Assembly (NCBI GenBank): GCA_026260175.1
Contig: JAKCWW010000977.1
Location: 4,257-68,256, forward strand
Direction of reading: 5' to 3'
Source of the DNA: Reticulitermes lucifugus
Lineage: Eukaryota; Arthropoda; Insecta; Blattodea; Rhinotermitidae
DNA length: 64,000 nucleotides
Shown one piece after another: positions 12,165-23,000 of the stretch. The position numbers and the translations under genes are program-made. The first letter of the stretch is position 1. Every line of letters starts with the position of its first letter. The notes below the pieces were generated by a model. It had not been told where the DNA came from, did not search any database, and worked only from the letters and a program-made list of their open reading frames with translations.

Positions 12165-12375
12165 TGTTGCACGTCATCACACTCAGTGACACACAAACTA
12201 GGTAGGACTCCTCTGGACGAGGGATCAGCCGGTCGCAGAGGCCTGTACTTGTGCATCATACAACATTCAAATTAGACAAATATCCATGTCCCCGGCGGTA
12301 TAGGAAAACGCAATCCCTTCAAGCGAGCGACCTCAGACTCGCGCCTTTGAACACGCGGCCACTGGGATCGGCTAA
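12165..12375 (-). mobile_element. SINE (family S2), decayed
   Basis: Shares ggtaggactcctctggacga, gatcagccggtcgcagaggc and tatccatgtccccggcgg with the copy at 60111-60360, and ends in gcggccactgggatcggct, the complement of the tRNA-like head. The B box has been damaged by changes around 12305-12315. Target-site duplication is uncertain. Confidence 0.82.
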
Positions 12376-12504
12376 AATTTATTAATTGTAGCTTAGAAAT
12401 ATATTAATTCCTACTAGTGCATAAAATGAATTGTATAAACAGTTACTATTATAGAAACTTGTATTGTGTTAATAAGCGACACTAGAACCTCTTAGTGCCA
12501 TTCA

Positions 12505-12720
12505 CAGTGGCCGCTGTCTTCTACCAATCGAACAGTGGAATTTCTCATTTTTAATGCCGCTGGGGACATGGATGTTTGTGTTGCTCGGTGTACATAGAAG
12601 CCCCCTGACGTGCTGATCCCCTACCCAAGGAATCATACTACATGTCTGTAAATAAGATCCGCAAACCCGGATATATGCCCCAGGGCGGCATTGGCCTCTA
12701 GCGTCACACGGACAAATAGC
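12505..12720 (+). mobile_element. Strongly decayed SINE S2-like copy, opposite orientation
   Basis: The phrase gctggggacatggatgtttg at 12560-12580 is the complement of the S2 body (caaatatccatgtccccggc). A later gctgatcccctacccaagga matches the complement of its ggatcagc segment, with the order reversed as expected for the other strand. It lies just 130 bases from the previous copy, so the two form a loose inverted pair. Ends are approximate. Confidence 0.5.
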
Positions 12721-13185
12721 CCAGTTTCTTGATAACAGTTTTCCATTTAATTCTGCGTCTTTCCAGAAGCCGGATTAAACAATATTAAGCAATACTGGAT
12801 TTACAGAGCTACAGCTGACGAGATTTTCCTTTGTGTGGGGGGTGTGTGAATTAGTCAACCATTGTGCGTTTATCACATAAATTATAACTTCAACCTTCGA
12901 GGTTCTGAGAATTAATGGAATAATACTCGTGGAATACGTAAATTGAAGTTTTTTTTTCAGAAGCCTTAAACTTCTTATTGCTGACAACCTTTTCTCTTTT
13001 TGCATATTCCTAAATTTCCCAAAATTCGTAACGGTAGGCGTGTAAACCTTACTAGTATTCATTCACTTGTTTCTGTAATTCTAATAAATAAATTCTTTGC
13101 AAGAAAAATAAGCTAGAAATACGCATTTACAAGTAATATATACATGTGTATGTCGATTTCTATATCAAACTTTGATGAAACTTCT
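12721..13185. other. No gene recognised
   Basis: Unassigned AT-rich DNA. The 95-codon minus frame 12775-13062 has no recognisable motif and is not called. Confidence 0.4.
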
Positions 13186-13450
13186 TCTTTCTTTATTTGC
13201 TTTTCTCTACGTGATGAGAAAACGGCGTAAATGCTAAATTAAACCTCTTATCCATTCTCTTAATCTAAATTGGGTTTTATTACTTGTCTTAATGTATTAC
13301 TAACTTGCTTCAAATATAAGCTTACAGAGTATGGTAAGCTTTAAACTGGACTGATACACACTTCAGTATCAAATTTAATCGAAATCTATTTAGCAGTTTC
13401 TAAGCGAAACTTCCGGACTAATAGATAGGCAGGATTTTTCACTGAACTCT
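13186..13450 (+). repeat. Dispersed repeat R2, copy 1
   Basis: The segment gagaaaacggcgtaaatgc through taatctaaattgggtt to cttaatgtattactaact aligns with 14876-15010. Beyond it, caaatttaatcgaaatctat and tagcagtttctaagcg match the fragment at 11.6 kb and more weakly 1.95 kb. Coding content was not recognised and the class of element is unknown. Confidence 0.65.
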
Positions 13451-13699
13451 TATTTTATGAACTTCTCGCAAGACCCAAAAGATAAAACTAGTGAATAACG
13501 TTTTGGTGAACTACAAAAAGAATTACTACAAATTTTAAGCTAATTTTACCTAACCGTAGTCCTGTCACGCCACTCCAACCAAGATGTCCGTCATTTTAAC
13601 AGCGAACCTGGAGCATGACAATGTCGATCCAAAATAAAATTGATTTATCTATGTGTGTCTAAGATTGGGCCGTACAATACCTAGGGTGGAGATAAAAAT

Positions 13700-13935
13700 G
13701 TTAGGGCCCCATTCATAGTGGTTTCGCGGTCTAGGGCTCGAACACTGTAATCACCTGTTCGCACCCCACTTGGGGCACCGATATGTATCTGTGTTCCTGT
13801 GCATTTGTTTTTCTTCTGTATGTAAGCTGATACATGTCAATGAAGTCTAAATGTTTAAAATAAGGTTCCTAAACCGGGAAAATAGGAGGCCCTGGGCTAC
13901 ACTGGCCTGCATCACCACTGAGGGAAAAGGTCTTC
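13700..13935 (+). mobile_element. tRNA-headed SINE-like repeat (family S4), decayed
   Basis: The head region tggtttcgcggtctagggct followed by a B-box-like ctgttcgcaccccacttggg resembles a worn tRNA-derived promoter. The body gtatctgtgttcctgtgcat, then gtttttcttctgtatgtaag, and a 3' part gaggccctgggctacactgg recall a repeat common in insect genomes. There is no second copy in this window, so the call rests on the tRNA-like head and memory of the family. Confidence 0.5.
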
Positions 13936-14875
13936 TTTGTACTTAAATGTCATTAAGACGTATGTTTGTAGGACAGGATGAATGAATGCCATTTGTAGAG
14001 GAAAAATAATACACGTATTCAGGACAAGGGGATGTTGCAGGAGGTTGTAATGCACTGTATACTGGAACATACATCAGTTTTAGATTACAGCTGTACTTTT
14101 CTGCATTAGCAGTAAGTTAAAAGGTATCAAAATATATCAGACGTTTCTATTATCTCAATAATAGACACAAAATTCAGTTTCTCTTTTACTGTCAATATTA
14201 CAGGTGACAAATTTGCATTGAACTGCACATTCTGCAGCTTTCAGCGTCGAACGCATTAATACCTTTAAGACTGACCTTCATGGACATTACATATAAAATT
14301 TCAGTATGTACGTCACAAAGAACTTAATGTACTTCCATTAGAAAACAGTCCGTTAAAGTTGTATAGGTAAAGATTCGACGTTTATTGTGAGGATTATAGG
14401 AGGTACATAGATCCATTGTAAGGAAAAATTCAGAGTTTATTGCTGTATTACGTGGCATATACAGTATAGTTACTCCAGGGCTGTGTACGCTTAATTGATT
14501 CTGGATTTGTGAAGCTAGGGCTAGTGAGATTATAATTTACTGAACATGTAAGTCCATCGTTTGCATAAAGGTTTCTCACATAATTCCTAAATTAAATTAA
14601 AAGTTACTCACGGACTTTTGAAAAGAATGCCAGCATTGCAGCGGCATGATCATGAATCCAAACTTAAGAACACTGTTTTGTACAATTTTAAGACTGGTTT
14701 TGCTAAAAACACTTTTGTGTTTGAAAATCCTTAACGCTCCCAAACCAAGTAACAGTGTGTGTATATGTACTGCTGTATATAACACATTTACTGCTTCTTC
14801 TCCACATGTTTTTGCAAAATGTAGTACGTAAATTTCCTCGAAACAAGTAAGTTAGGATCGTAAATTTACGAGTGC
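13936..14875. other. No gene recognised
   Basis: Unassigned AT-rich DNA. Two overlapping antisense frames at 14597-14785 and 14646-14831 are short and motif-free. Confidence 0.4.
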
Positions 14876-15010
14876 CTACGTGTATTGTTTTTTATTCTGT
14901 ATGCGGAGAAAACAGGCGAATACATGCTAAATGAACTATCTTATCCTTTCTGTTGATCTAAATTGGGTTCAGGTTTTGCCTCTTAATGTGTTAACTAACC
15001 TGCTCACGAT
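14876..15010 (+). repeat. Dispersed repeat R2, copy 2
   Basis: Matches copy 1 at 13186 through gagaaaac-ggcg, catgctaaatgaac, cttatcc, gatctaaattgggtt and cttaatgtgttaactaacc. Identity is about 75-80% by eye. The repeat is thus direct, with units about 1.7 kb apart. Confidence 0.7.
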
Positions 15011-15353
15011 ACACTGCGCACTGTGTGCTAAAACCGTGTGATTTCGGTTCTAGAAAGCGACCAGTTAGGATTCAGGAGCCATGCTGGAATTTCTGGAGTG
15101 TTTGCTGTATTGTTACGCACATCACCTTCAAGAAATTAGTGTATAGTCAAAAGTTAATGCTTAAACGTTCAGCTTTATGTATCTACACAATAGCCAGAAC
15201 ACTTCAGCAAACGGCAGAATTTTACGTAAAGAACTAATTATGTAGAACCGGATCTCCAAATCTTTTTTGTATGTCTGGGTTATATAGAAGAAAATCCAGC
15301 TTTACAGGATTTAGTTCAATTAAACTCCTCTTGTAAGTACTGCTGCTACTAGG
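15011..15353. other. No gene recognised
   Basis: Contains a 70-codon plus frame (15025-15237) without known motif. No other structure seen. Confidence 0.4.
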
Positions 15354-15580
15354 TCAGGAGTGATGCCCTACTGAGGAACAAGGTGGTGGCTGATCATTTC
15401 TATCGCTCAAGTTGAGAGAGATCGTAGAAGAATAGTGAATGATAATTGAAGGAGAAAAACGAAGTACTTTGTGAAAATCCACTGCATGGTCGATCACAAG
15501 TACTACAATAACTTCCGTGGGATTGAGCCCAGGCCCCCTAGGTGAGAAGCCTGTGCTGTAACGCCGCCCCTTCTGTGGCT
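15354..15580 (-). mobile_element. tRNA-headed SINE related to family S1, decayed
   Basis: On the minus strand a tRNA-like head (ggcggcgttacagcacaggc, then the B-box-like ctgggctcaatcccacgg) is followed by a body whose order mirrors S1: the part resembling 'aagtacttcgtttttctcc' and then a C/T-rich stretch. The S1 copy at 56.6 kb has the comparable gagtacttcggttttcccc. It is either an old S1 copy or a sister family. The 88-codon minus frame across it is not a gene. Confidence 0.62.
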
Positions 15581-16139
15581 TAAAGGAGATAATAAGATAG
15601 TTAATTCTTCTGGAAGGCACAGCTGTTAACTGCTAGTCCGACACCAGCAACGAAATGCATCGATTGCTCCGTCCTGCCTAAGGGGAGGTAGAGGTAAAGT
15701 TTTGGTAAACTCTGACTTTACTACCTAAGACTGCTGTGGCGTTTACCAAGTCTTTGTAGCCACATCTGTGCCTGCGTCAGGAGTTACACGCCACTCTCGA
15801 AATTTCATACTATAAATTCCAAGAGAATACAGCTACACACTTCACATTTTATATATCCTCAGCTCCTTCCGAAACGTCGTAAAAATGAAAATTTATGCCG
15901 GTGTAAGGGAGTAGTAGTATAAATATTCCATATTATGCTTCCTTATATTATCACATCAGTGGAACGGTTGGTTACAGCGGAATGATCATTCATTCATTAA
16001 TTCTGTCATTCAATGAATCTGTCATTAACGCATTTATTTACTTATCATTTATTTAATGATTTTGCCAGATTATAAAGCGTCGAATGATAAGGCGATTATT
16101 GAACTATGAGTTGGACAGTAGTTGTAAAGAGTCGGTAAT
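15581..16139. other. No gene recognised
   Basis: Unassigned. Around 15985-16045 there are short near-repeats of attcattcattaattctgtc type. No coding region seen. Confidence 0.4.
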
Positions 16140-16295
16140 ACCTAACTTGAGCTGCTACTCGTACAGTTGCTTAGTGAAACCTGGCGGAACCAGAAACCCC
16201 TCTCAGGATGCCCCGTCTTCGGGCAGAGATTTTGACCCGAGATCTCCCGGATACAAACAAGAATAATATCCACTCGGTAAGGAGCGATTAATTAT
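16140..16295 (-). mobile_element. Possible SINE (tRNA-like head, weak)
   Basis: Read on the minus strand, cgctccttaccgagtgg could be an A-box region, and ctcgggtcaaaatctctgcc a worn B box. A GC-rich body (gacggggcatcctgagagg) ending in gttccgccaggtttcac follows. Only one copy is seen, so this is tentative. Confidence 0.35.
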
Positions 16296-16599
16296 TAAAC
16301 GTGAATCCTTCAGTAAGAAAGTACCCTGATGTGGTCAGCATTTCGGTTTCATAATCTGCAGAACCTGGTTCAAATACGCCACGGGGTTGTATAAGGAATG
16401 AAAATAAATTCGCCGAAAATTCTCCATAGTGTAATTCCTTTTAAAATATAAGTCAAAGATATTATAAAACCTGTGTCCTGAGACGTGCATTTTCTCAAAA
16501 CATGTCACCATCAAATTCGGTGACACATTTATCAGCTGTCTTATTTGTCGCGCTGATAAAGCGTGCTGTTGGCTGTATCAGAGATACGGTGCAGAGCAC

Positions 16600-16950
16600 G
16601 GCTTAATTGTGATCGAAAGGTCATGGAATACTTACACGACGGATACTTCGACGTTTTCAATTCTCGGTACCTGTAATAGTGCAGCCGGTACAGATGCACG
16701 GGGATGCGTTCTACATTACCCTGGTCGACGTCACACTGCGGAGATTTGCAGTATTCTTGTCAAGAGACATGAAGTGTGTCTCATAAATACGGAGTTTGTG
16801 AATGCACGTAGTCCACGGACTGTAAGGACAAATCCAATGAAGACTGTGCTATTTCAGCTGTGGAAGACGAGCTGTGTACAATCTCATCTCTTATCGTGTG
16901 ATAATTTCGACTATCCCAACCGAGGTTTCTCGAATTATTATTTGTAGTTG
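16600..16950 (+). pseudogene. Transposon-type DUF4817-like N-terminal fragment
   Basis: The plus frame contains YTTDTSTFSILGTCNSAAG, then ARGCVLHYPGRRHTAE, ILVKRHEVCL and NARSPRTVRT. This matches my memory of the DUF4817 (helix-turn-helix) module of insect transposases: an acidic/aromatic start, a GxCNGNA-like turn, L-Y-x-x-x-(F/Y)PxRRHP, a second helix ending RLRETG, then a G/S-R-x-RTVRT linker. The next domains (homeodomain-like HTH, DDE core) are not recognisable downstream, so the piece is truncated and the remaining frame to 16947 is probably noise. A DDE-core scrap of a similar element lies at 45290-45415 on the other strand. Confidence is limited because only about 60 residues align. 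Confidence 0.55.
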
Positions 16951-18260
16951 ACCAATTGGATCCAAACGTCTTCTCGCGTTAAGAACATCCGTTTCAAAAT
17001 CGTCGTTCTTTACCCGCGTTGTACGTTTAGTTAGGAGGCACTCATGATTTGATCATGTGACACCTTGCGCGATTTCACTGTAACGTGTATTCGAAATCTA
17101 GGCGAATCAGAACATATGTTATATACGATTCTCGACGTATTTTTAATGAGAAGTCACGCCGTGAAGACCTGTTGCACGATTTATTTTTACTCTGTATACT
17201 GACTGAATAATTCGTTGGATACCTCTGTTGCACCAGAAGAATACTGCTGTAGTAAAAAAAAAATTTTAATAACGCTTCCTTCCGAATCCTTATTAGTTTA
17301 TCGTTTATAATCATCCCGTTACCTCCAATTTCACAGTTGATAGCATTCGCATTTGACAAATTATCCATAAATGGACGTTCAGTGTGACTTTGGGAATTAG
17401 CTCTTCTAGAGAAATATTTTTGTTGAAGGATTTTTCAGACTTTGTACAAAGACTTCGATTACTCTCGAGACCTGTTTATAGCTCTCTATTTTAGTATTAG
17501 AGCTATCACAAACTCAACTTCTAAGGCTGACGAGTCTGAGGTTCTGTACCTTACAAGTGCGTTTATCTGTCTGAAATTTCGTACTGTCAAATAATGGATA
17601 ACAAAAGACTTTTTGTTCGTAATGAAATAAATATATTCACAAGTGAGACAGCAACGATTCTGTCGTAATATATGTCTGCTTAAAAGATTACGGAACCCAA
17701 TTTTACGAATAATATTGCTGTTATACAGTATTCTGGAACTCTTTGTTGCTATGTGACAGCTGATATGTTTTTAGAGTGTTTATTATTTAACCAACATAAT
17801 ACATTTATCAGGTAAAGTGTAGCAAATAGTCTGTATTTTCCGTGATACATTTTATATTTTTACGTCCAGCTCGGCTGATGCAACTTAAGTAAAATGTAAA
17901 GTCAAGTTTGTACTATGATCTCTGTACGGCCCGTGATTGTTTCATGATTTTAAGGCTTAGAAGCCTCAAGTTAAATGCTCTATCACGTGAAAGTCAACGC
18001 CCTAAGTTCCTTATATAAAGGCGTTACTAGACATTTTCGGGGGATTCAATCAACATCAGTTGCTACTGGAAACTCTGTCACTCTGATGACTGCTACTGGG
18101 ATCTTCGCGTACAAAGTATTAAATTCTACACTTCGACATTTCTCGAGAAACACACAGAAAACCAGCTGTACAATTTTTCAACATCTAATACATTTAAGAG
18201 CTATTTAGTTATCATCGTGTGTTGCTGTGGACTTGAATTTCAATTCTTAAGTGTTCCAAC
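16951..18260. other. No gene recognised
   Basis: Unassigned AT-rich DNA. The frames at 17075-17368 (minus, 97 codons) and 17975-18208 (plus, 77 codons) have no recognisable motif. Confidence 0.4.
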
Positions 18261-18310
18261 NNNNNNNNNNNNNNNNNNNNNNNNNNNNNNNNNNNNNNNN
18301 NNNNNNNNNN
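18261..18310. other. Assembly gap of 50 N
   Basis: Fifty consecutive unknown bases. The flanks (caattcttaagtgttccaac left, cttccctctcggtcaacgct right) differ clearly in composition: the right side is C/T-rich. The round length suggests a placeholder, so the true distance is unknown. Confidence 0.99.
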
Positions 18311-20224
18311 CTTCCCTCTCGGTCAACGCTTCCAACTTTACGCCCCAATCTACGTTCCCAACCCACCACCCTCCTTGGGATACGACAGTAGCTTGCAGGA
18401 AGGGAATATTCTGTACTTGGCCATTGTCTTAATATATGTACTTACAATATATGTCTATAACTATCAGATGGAGTCGACATGTAGGCCTATATACGACCAC
18501 CTGAAAGGTCTTCATTTTCTGATAGAAGGCGTTAATAGTCATATATGTACTTTTGCCTGCAAGAGAATTCCCTTTGAATTATAAATACCTTTTTCAGTAA
18601 CAAACTGCAAAGAAAGATAACTTGCATCTGTAAAGGTAAAATAAATATAATACGGTTTGCAGCCAACAATATAGGCCTAAAACATGACGCCGCAGTTAAA
18701 TACAGATTAGTTTCCGGGATGATTTTAATTAAAACTAATTAATATTTTTTTCAAGTCGGTTAGTTCGATGCAATGTAGATATATAAATATTATTATATGA
18801 TGAAACTGATTCAACAAATCCGATATTTGTAAACAGAATACACACTTCAGTAAATGTATTAGTAACACCATTTAGTGTATAGTTTGTGTAGGTCCGAATT
18901 TAATTTCAGTAATAGTTTCGTACTGGGTTTAAGTAGAGGATATTACATGGCTACTTCTCTCCCAGAAAATGCCTGACGTAGAGAAGTGTTCCTTACAAGT
19001 TGAATTCTCTTCGTAAGTGGGCAAAAACTAATTTGTGATATCAACGTGCTTTGTATGGTTGTGTATGTGTGACTAATAATATTCTTCAAATTCAACTTTT
19101 AAAACTCTTAATTGATTTTCTTTACACTTGTCATCAACGTTATGCCATTTCAGGTTGTTCCAATGCCAACAATGTAGTATCTTAAATCGGCAGACCCGCA
19201 GATGTGTTATGTGGCAACGGCAATATCGGTATTTACTTACGGGTTCTGTAAAGGTGTGTAAAATTACACTTTGCACAAAAATGCAGTCTCTGTGACAGTA
19301 GCATTTTGTGGAACGTAAAATAACACTCCAGTCTTGCGACAATTTTCTGTATTTTTCTGTTTTTTTGGCAATAGCTAATGAACCACTAGCAATTTGATAC
19401 TGTTACAGATTATAAACATAGGAATATTTACATTCTTTATGTGACATATTAAGGCAACAATTTCAAACAAGACTAGGATACGAAATTTCGTGTTTTTATC
19501 TTATGAGTTTAACCTCGACAGAAGCTACATTTAAGTAATATGATTTTCACAGAAGTAATGTGAACTGACGATAGTGGCACAAGAGACTTGTTGGAGTTAA
19601 AATCGATGTAATAAAGAATTAGGTTTTGTGACTTCTGTTCCTCCCTCTTGCGTACTGTAATTATAAAGAAATGAAGTGGATGTTATTTTAATTTGAAATT
19701 AATAATGGATATATTTAGGCGCGTGTTTTTACATTTTGCTCTGATTTGCTTTTAAAATATCTGATATTTATTCATACTTTTGAGAACACATGATGGATTG
19801 CAGAAAAATCATGGCGGATAATTAACCGAATTTGTTTTGAAGTTGTTTATTCGTAGGGAATGAATTCATATTCTCTGTCATTCGCGTTGTATTCTGAAAT
19901 GTACGTTTCATATATTTAAAATACCCCGCAGCTTTATTTCACGGATCTGAATTTTATAATGTGTCTGCATCAGGAAAATTCGGTACTTTTTTCCTACAGT
20001 ATCTATCAGTGCTTTTGCGTTCATATTGTGCTGTGATATTCAGTACGGTCCATGTACTAATAAGAGCACGTCTGATGTTATCACAGGGCTTTAATTTATT
20101 TAAAAGTGAAACGGATTTTGATGTAATACTTTGTGATGAAATCAGTAATAAGAAAGACTTATTTTTCATGTGCTTTCCTCTGTAGTATCTGCTCGGTTAG
20201 TAATTCATGTTTGTCATCGTATGT
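18311..20224. other. No gene recognised
   Basis: Unassigned DNA with TAGGCCTA at 18482 and 18672. Minus frame 19073-19342 (89 codons) and the antisense pair 19954-20169 / 19961-20185 show no motif. Confidence 0.4.
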
Positions 20225-20460
20225 CTGTAGCCTATTTATGAATCAAGAAGTCACGACTTGTGGAATATGACACCTTGTTGATTGATAGTTACCGACGTTT
20301 CGGAGAGGGTTTCTGCCCCCACTTGTAGGGTATCTGCAGTCAAAGAAGACGACTGGGTAGATCCTGAAGATTGAAACAGATAGCACCTGCGAAACTTGGG
20401 TAACTGTGCCATTCGACACGGCGTATTATCCCAAAAGACTTCAGTGTCCATCAGTACTGC
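20225..20460 (-). mobile_element. Dispersed repeat R3 with hammerhead-like motif, copy 1
   Basis: The minus strand carries an open frame including TEVFWDNTPCRMAQ, CYLFQSSGS, LTADTLQVGAETLSETSV and NQQGVIFHKS. I recall translated repeats of this pattern (EVFWxVTPC ... LQxEAETSSETSV ... QTTxCHIPEDS) in cockroach and termite protein sets. They are not a real protein family but a conserved repeat. Copies aligned at the SETSV part occur at 53050, 56150 and 63560. Embedded at 20288-20334 is a hammerhead-like sequence with ccgaaacgtcggtaac. No reverse transcriptase is attached. Confidence 0.7.
20288..20334 (-). ncRNA. Hammerhead-like ribozyme motif in repeat R3 (core 1 worn)
   Basis: On the minus strand: GATACC, a worn first core (CTACAAG in place of CTGAAGA), a GGG...CCC stem II region, then CCGAAAC, GTC as cleavage triplet, and GGTAAC. 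GATACC and GGTAAC pair at five of six positions as stem I. Second core, triplet and stem I are kept, the first core is not, so it is unlikely to be active. Sister copies at 53112 and 63666 retain CTGAAG-A/G. Confidence 0.45.
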
Positions 20461-21695
20461 TTTTAGAACCTCGCACCTCGCATGTATACGTTTGTTTTGT
20501 TATTAGGAAACTTTTTGCTTGTCAGTGCTTACAAATATTTGACATTTGGAGGATGTGACGTTATACGGAACAACAGCGGTGAAAAGTAGACAATCTGTAT
20601 AATGCCGAGTTCTTTTGTTTCAAGTCTATTTTCCTTCATAAAAATAAAAAGATATAAGCTTTTTAATTATCATGCTGTGTATATGATTACTTTGCTTCTG
20701 CATGTGCTCCATCGCAACTTTTGAAAGAGGTATCGACATTTACCAAACTTGGTATGATCATTGCGAAATTGAAGAATACCTAAACGCTGTGCATTTCAGT
20801 TTCCTACAAACTGCGCTAGCTTGCGAGGCTGAGTGACATTAATATCGATAATGTAGAGCTCCAAAGTGACATAAGTCGGGAAAATGTGCAAATGTTTTGA
20901 GGTAGTGTTGTCTTACAATATAATGTGGCTACATGACTGCAGTGCAAAGCGTTCCTTTAGCCTTCGGTTTGGTAGATATAACAAATGAGCCATTGGAGCT
21001 AGGCATATGAAATGACGTACGGAGATTGATCGTAGACGTACCTTCTCATTCTGTGCGAAATACCTGTTGAGAATCAACAGTTACACAGAGAGTGCCGATG
21101 CGAGCCTTTGAGGAATAAATCCGTAAAATATAAATTATCCATAATCTGTAATTATGTAATACGCTGTTCACATAAATAATAATAATATAGCATTATTATT
21201 ACTATTTGTTCCCATCTTTACGCAAGTTATTTACAATTATATACCTGAAACAAACCACGTTTGTAGGGTATATATTGTTGCAGCTATTCTGTAGTTAAAA
21301 TTTACGGTACATGTAATGTTATATCCTTTATTCTCAATTTTTAGGCAATCCATCCCCTTTGTGCTGTAAAATTAAAGGTATATAAGAAATTCAAACACAA
21401 CTATATATTTAATTTAATCAGCATATATTTGGTTCAAGCTAATTTGAACTAAATATACGAATAATTAAACTAAATATATGGTTAAACTTAATATTATTCA
21501 TTATTAATTGTATTCATACCGACTACTTCAACTTACGTTCTACATACGAAAATTCATATTACACAACTAGCAATTTTATCTCAGATATTTTATGTTTCAG
21601 GATATCAAATCAGCACAGACTATTCAAATTTTATACAACTTTTAGCATTTTAATATAAACCAATTTTCACTTTTTATTAGTTTTGGACAAAGCAC
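20461..21695. other. No gene recognised
   Basis: Very AT-rich in 21350-21560. Around 20730-20770 the phrase catttaccaaacttggtatg is of the kind found in insect repeats, but no second copy is present. No coding region recognised. Confidence 0.4.
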
Positions 21696-21720
21696 ATACA
21701 CAGATGTAAGGAATTCATGT

Positions 21721-21862
21721 AAACAATTGTACCAGTTGATGTGAATAGTGTGTAATGAGTCCCTGAAGATGAACCCAAATTAAGGGTTCGAAACATGTAG
21801 GACAGTGGAATTGCACAATTAATGTTATTGAATTGTACATTTTGTCGGACTGTGAATATACA
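21721..21862 (+). mobile_element. Solo Penelope-like unit P1 (single arm)
   Basis: From accagttgatgtgaatagtg (21731) to gtcggactgtgaatata (21843-21860) this is a single copy of the unit that occurs as a head-to-head pair at 55746-55980. The match covers about 120 bases with few differences. It contains the best-preserved hammerhead core of the window. It directly abuts the 3' side of the minus-strand LINE at 21934-22545, so one may have inserted beside the other. Confidence 0.75.
21759..21803 (+). ncRNA. Type I-like minimal hammerhead ribozyme motif
   Basis: All hammerhead parts are present in order. Stem I 5' GTCC (21759-21762), core CTGAAGA (21763-21769, fits CUGANGA), T, stem II GAACCC (21771-21776), a seven-base loop and GGGTTC (21784-21789). 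Then core GAAA (21790-21793), a minimal palindromic stem III ACATGT (21793-21798), cleavage triplet GTA (ending 21799), and stem I 3' GGAC (21800-21803), which pairs perfectly with GTCC. Hammerheads of this minimal form are known from Penelope-like elements, where the tiny stem III favours dimer action. Activity here is an inference. Confidence 0.75.
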
Positions 21863-21933
21863 AATATATGGTTGTGTGCGACTGAATCTCATATATACCT
21901 TTAATGTTATATCCTATGTTGAATGCTTTGTAT

Positions 21934-22545
21934 TTACAATAGTACGTTCCAAAGTATTGTTCGGTGCCAAATGTGACTGTTTTCTGTAGTACCTTTATTT
22001 CGTGCTTTCCCAATACGTTGCTCAGGTATTTTCTGAATGATTTTGAGATGGTTCCGCTTCCCTCTATTATTACTGGTATCACTTTGGGTTTTACATTCCA
22101 CGTGCGTTGTATTTCCCTTGTACGGTGTTCTGTATTTTAGAATCCTCTCGGCTTCTTTCCTGGTCACATTTCTATCTCCTGAAATTGCAACATTTATTAA
22201 CATACATGTTCCTTCATCATTATCACGGTTTATGTTGTCCGGTTTATTGTTAGGAATTGCACTGTCGGTTTGCACTTGTTTATGCCATAATATGGTTAAC
22301 TTACATTCATGACTTGTTTCTGCTAATCTCGGTACATGCTCATACCAGTGTTCATTGTCTAATTTTACCCCTATTTCCTTCCATATGTTGAAGTGTAGTC
22401 GAGCACACAGTATCATGTCTCTTATGTATTGTTCTTTTGCGAATATTAGGCATGCTGATACGATGTGTACTAATGTCTCGTCAAACTGTTGACATGGTCT
22501 GCATTTGCTCTCTGTTTCTGTTGAATATTTTTGTTGCATGATATT
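21934..22545 (-). mobile_element. LINE C-terminus with CCHC knuckle and R2-type endonuclease motif (family C), copy 1
   Basis: A 201-codon minus frame starts at 22539. Residues 13-30 form a CX2CX8HX4C zinc knuckle (C13, C16, H25, C30), the motif found before the restriction-like endonuclease of R2-group LINEs. Residues 41-68 include MILCARLHFNIWKEIGVKLD. Residues 99-117 carry KPD (P100-D101) and, 15 residues on, INV where the family has IDV, so a likely catalytic Asp is replaced by Asn. AISGDRNVTRKEAERILKYR follows. A +1 shift near 22080 passes the reading to another frame (VIPVIIEGSGTISKSF, KYLSNVLGKHEIKVLQ), which is the normal continuation. It is 5'-truncated and dead. The second copy is at 35630. 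Confidence 0.85.
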
Positions 22546-22819
22546 TTGTTTGTAATGCCAGATCTCGTGCTGCTATTATTTCACGTTCTATTTTTGCTTT
22601 TACATATCCCATCAATAGCCATAGGAACGTGTCTTTTTCACTAATAAGCTCTCTATAGTTCTAATTTCCTGGCCATACACTATTATTTTATTATTATTAT
22701 AGATCTATTGGACTAAACGTTTATGTAGTGTGGACGCTTGCTTTGCGAGTCCTGCTAGGATGTTCTTGTTAGAACGTCAATTTAACGTTAAGTGAAATAG
22801 CGTAGCCTGTTTATATTTA
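22546..22819. other. Upstream remnant of family C LINE and short unassigned DNA
   Basis: On the minus strand just upstream of the 201-codon frame, the sequence still looks LINE-derived for perhaps 100 bases, but I cannot fix the frame. A short (ATT)n run lies near 22683-22698. Confidence 0.35.
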
Positions 22820-23000
22820 AACGGATATGGAAGAAATAATATGGGATGTCGTGGACTGGACTCGTCTGGCTTAGGGTAGGGACAAATGACAGTTTTTCTG
22901 AACTGGTTAATTAAACTCTGAAGTTCATAAAATGAAGGAAATTTATTTACTGCTGAGGAACTTATTAGAGGCTGAAGAAAAACTCTGCTACATGGATTAT
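22820..23000 (+). mobile_element. Diverged LINE 3' end (family A)
   Basis: Contains gatatggaagaaataatatg, tggactggactcgtctggct, tagggtagggaca, gaaggaaatttatttact and aaactctgctacatggatta. These align in order with 90-285 (DNIKMDL, DWID, DRDRW, post-stop tail, ctctgctccatgg). Confidence 0.75.

Noticed and set aside
20373-20420. Plus-strand CTGAAGA followed by GCGAAAC as a ribozyme
   Set aside because: Only three possible stem II pairs, no stem I, and it falls in the coding-like part of repeat R3 on the other strand; probably chance.
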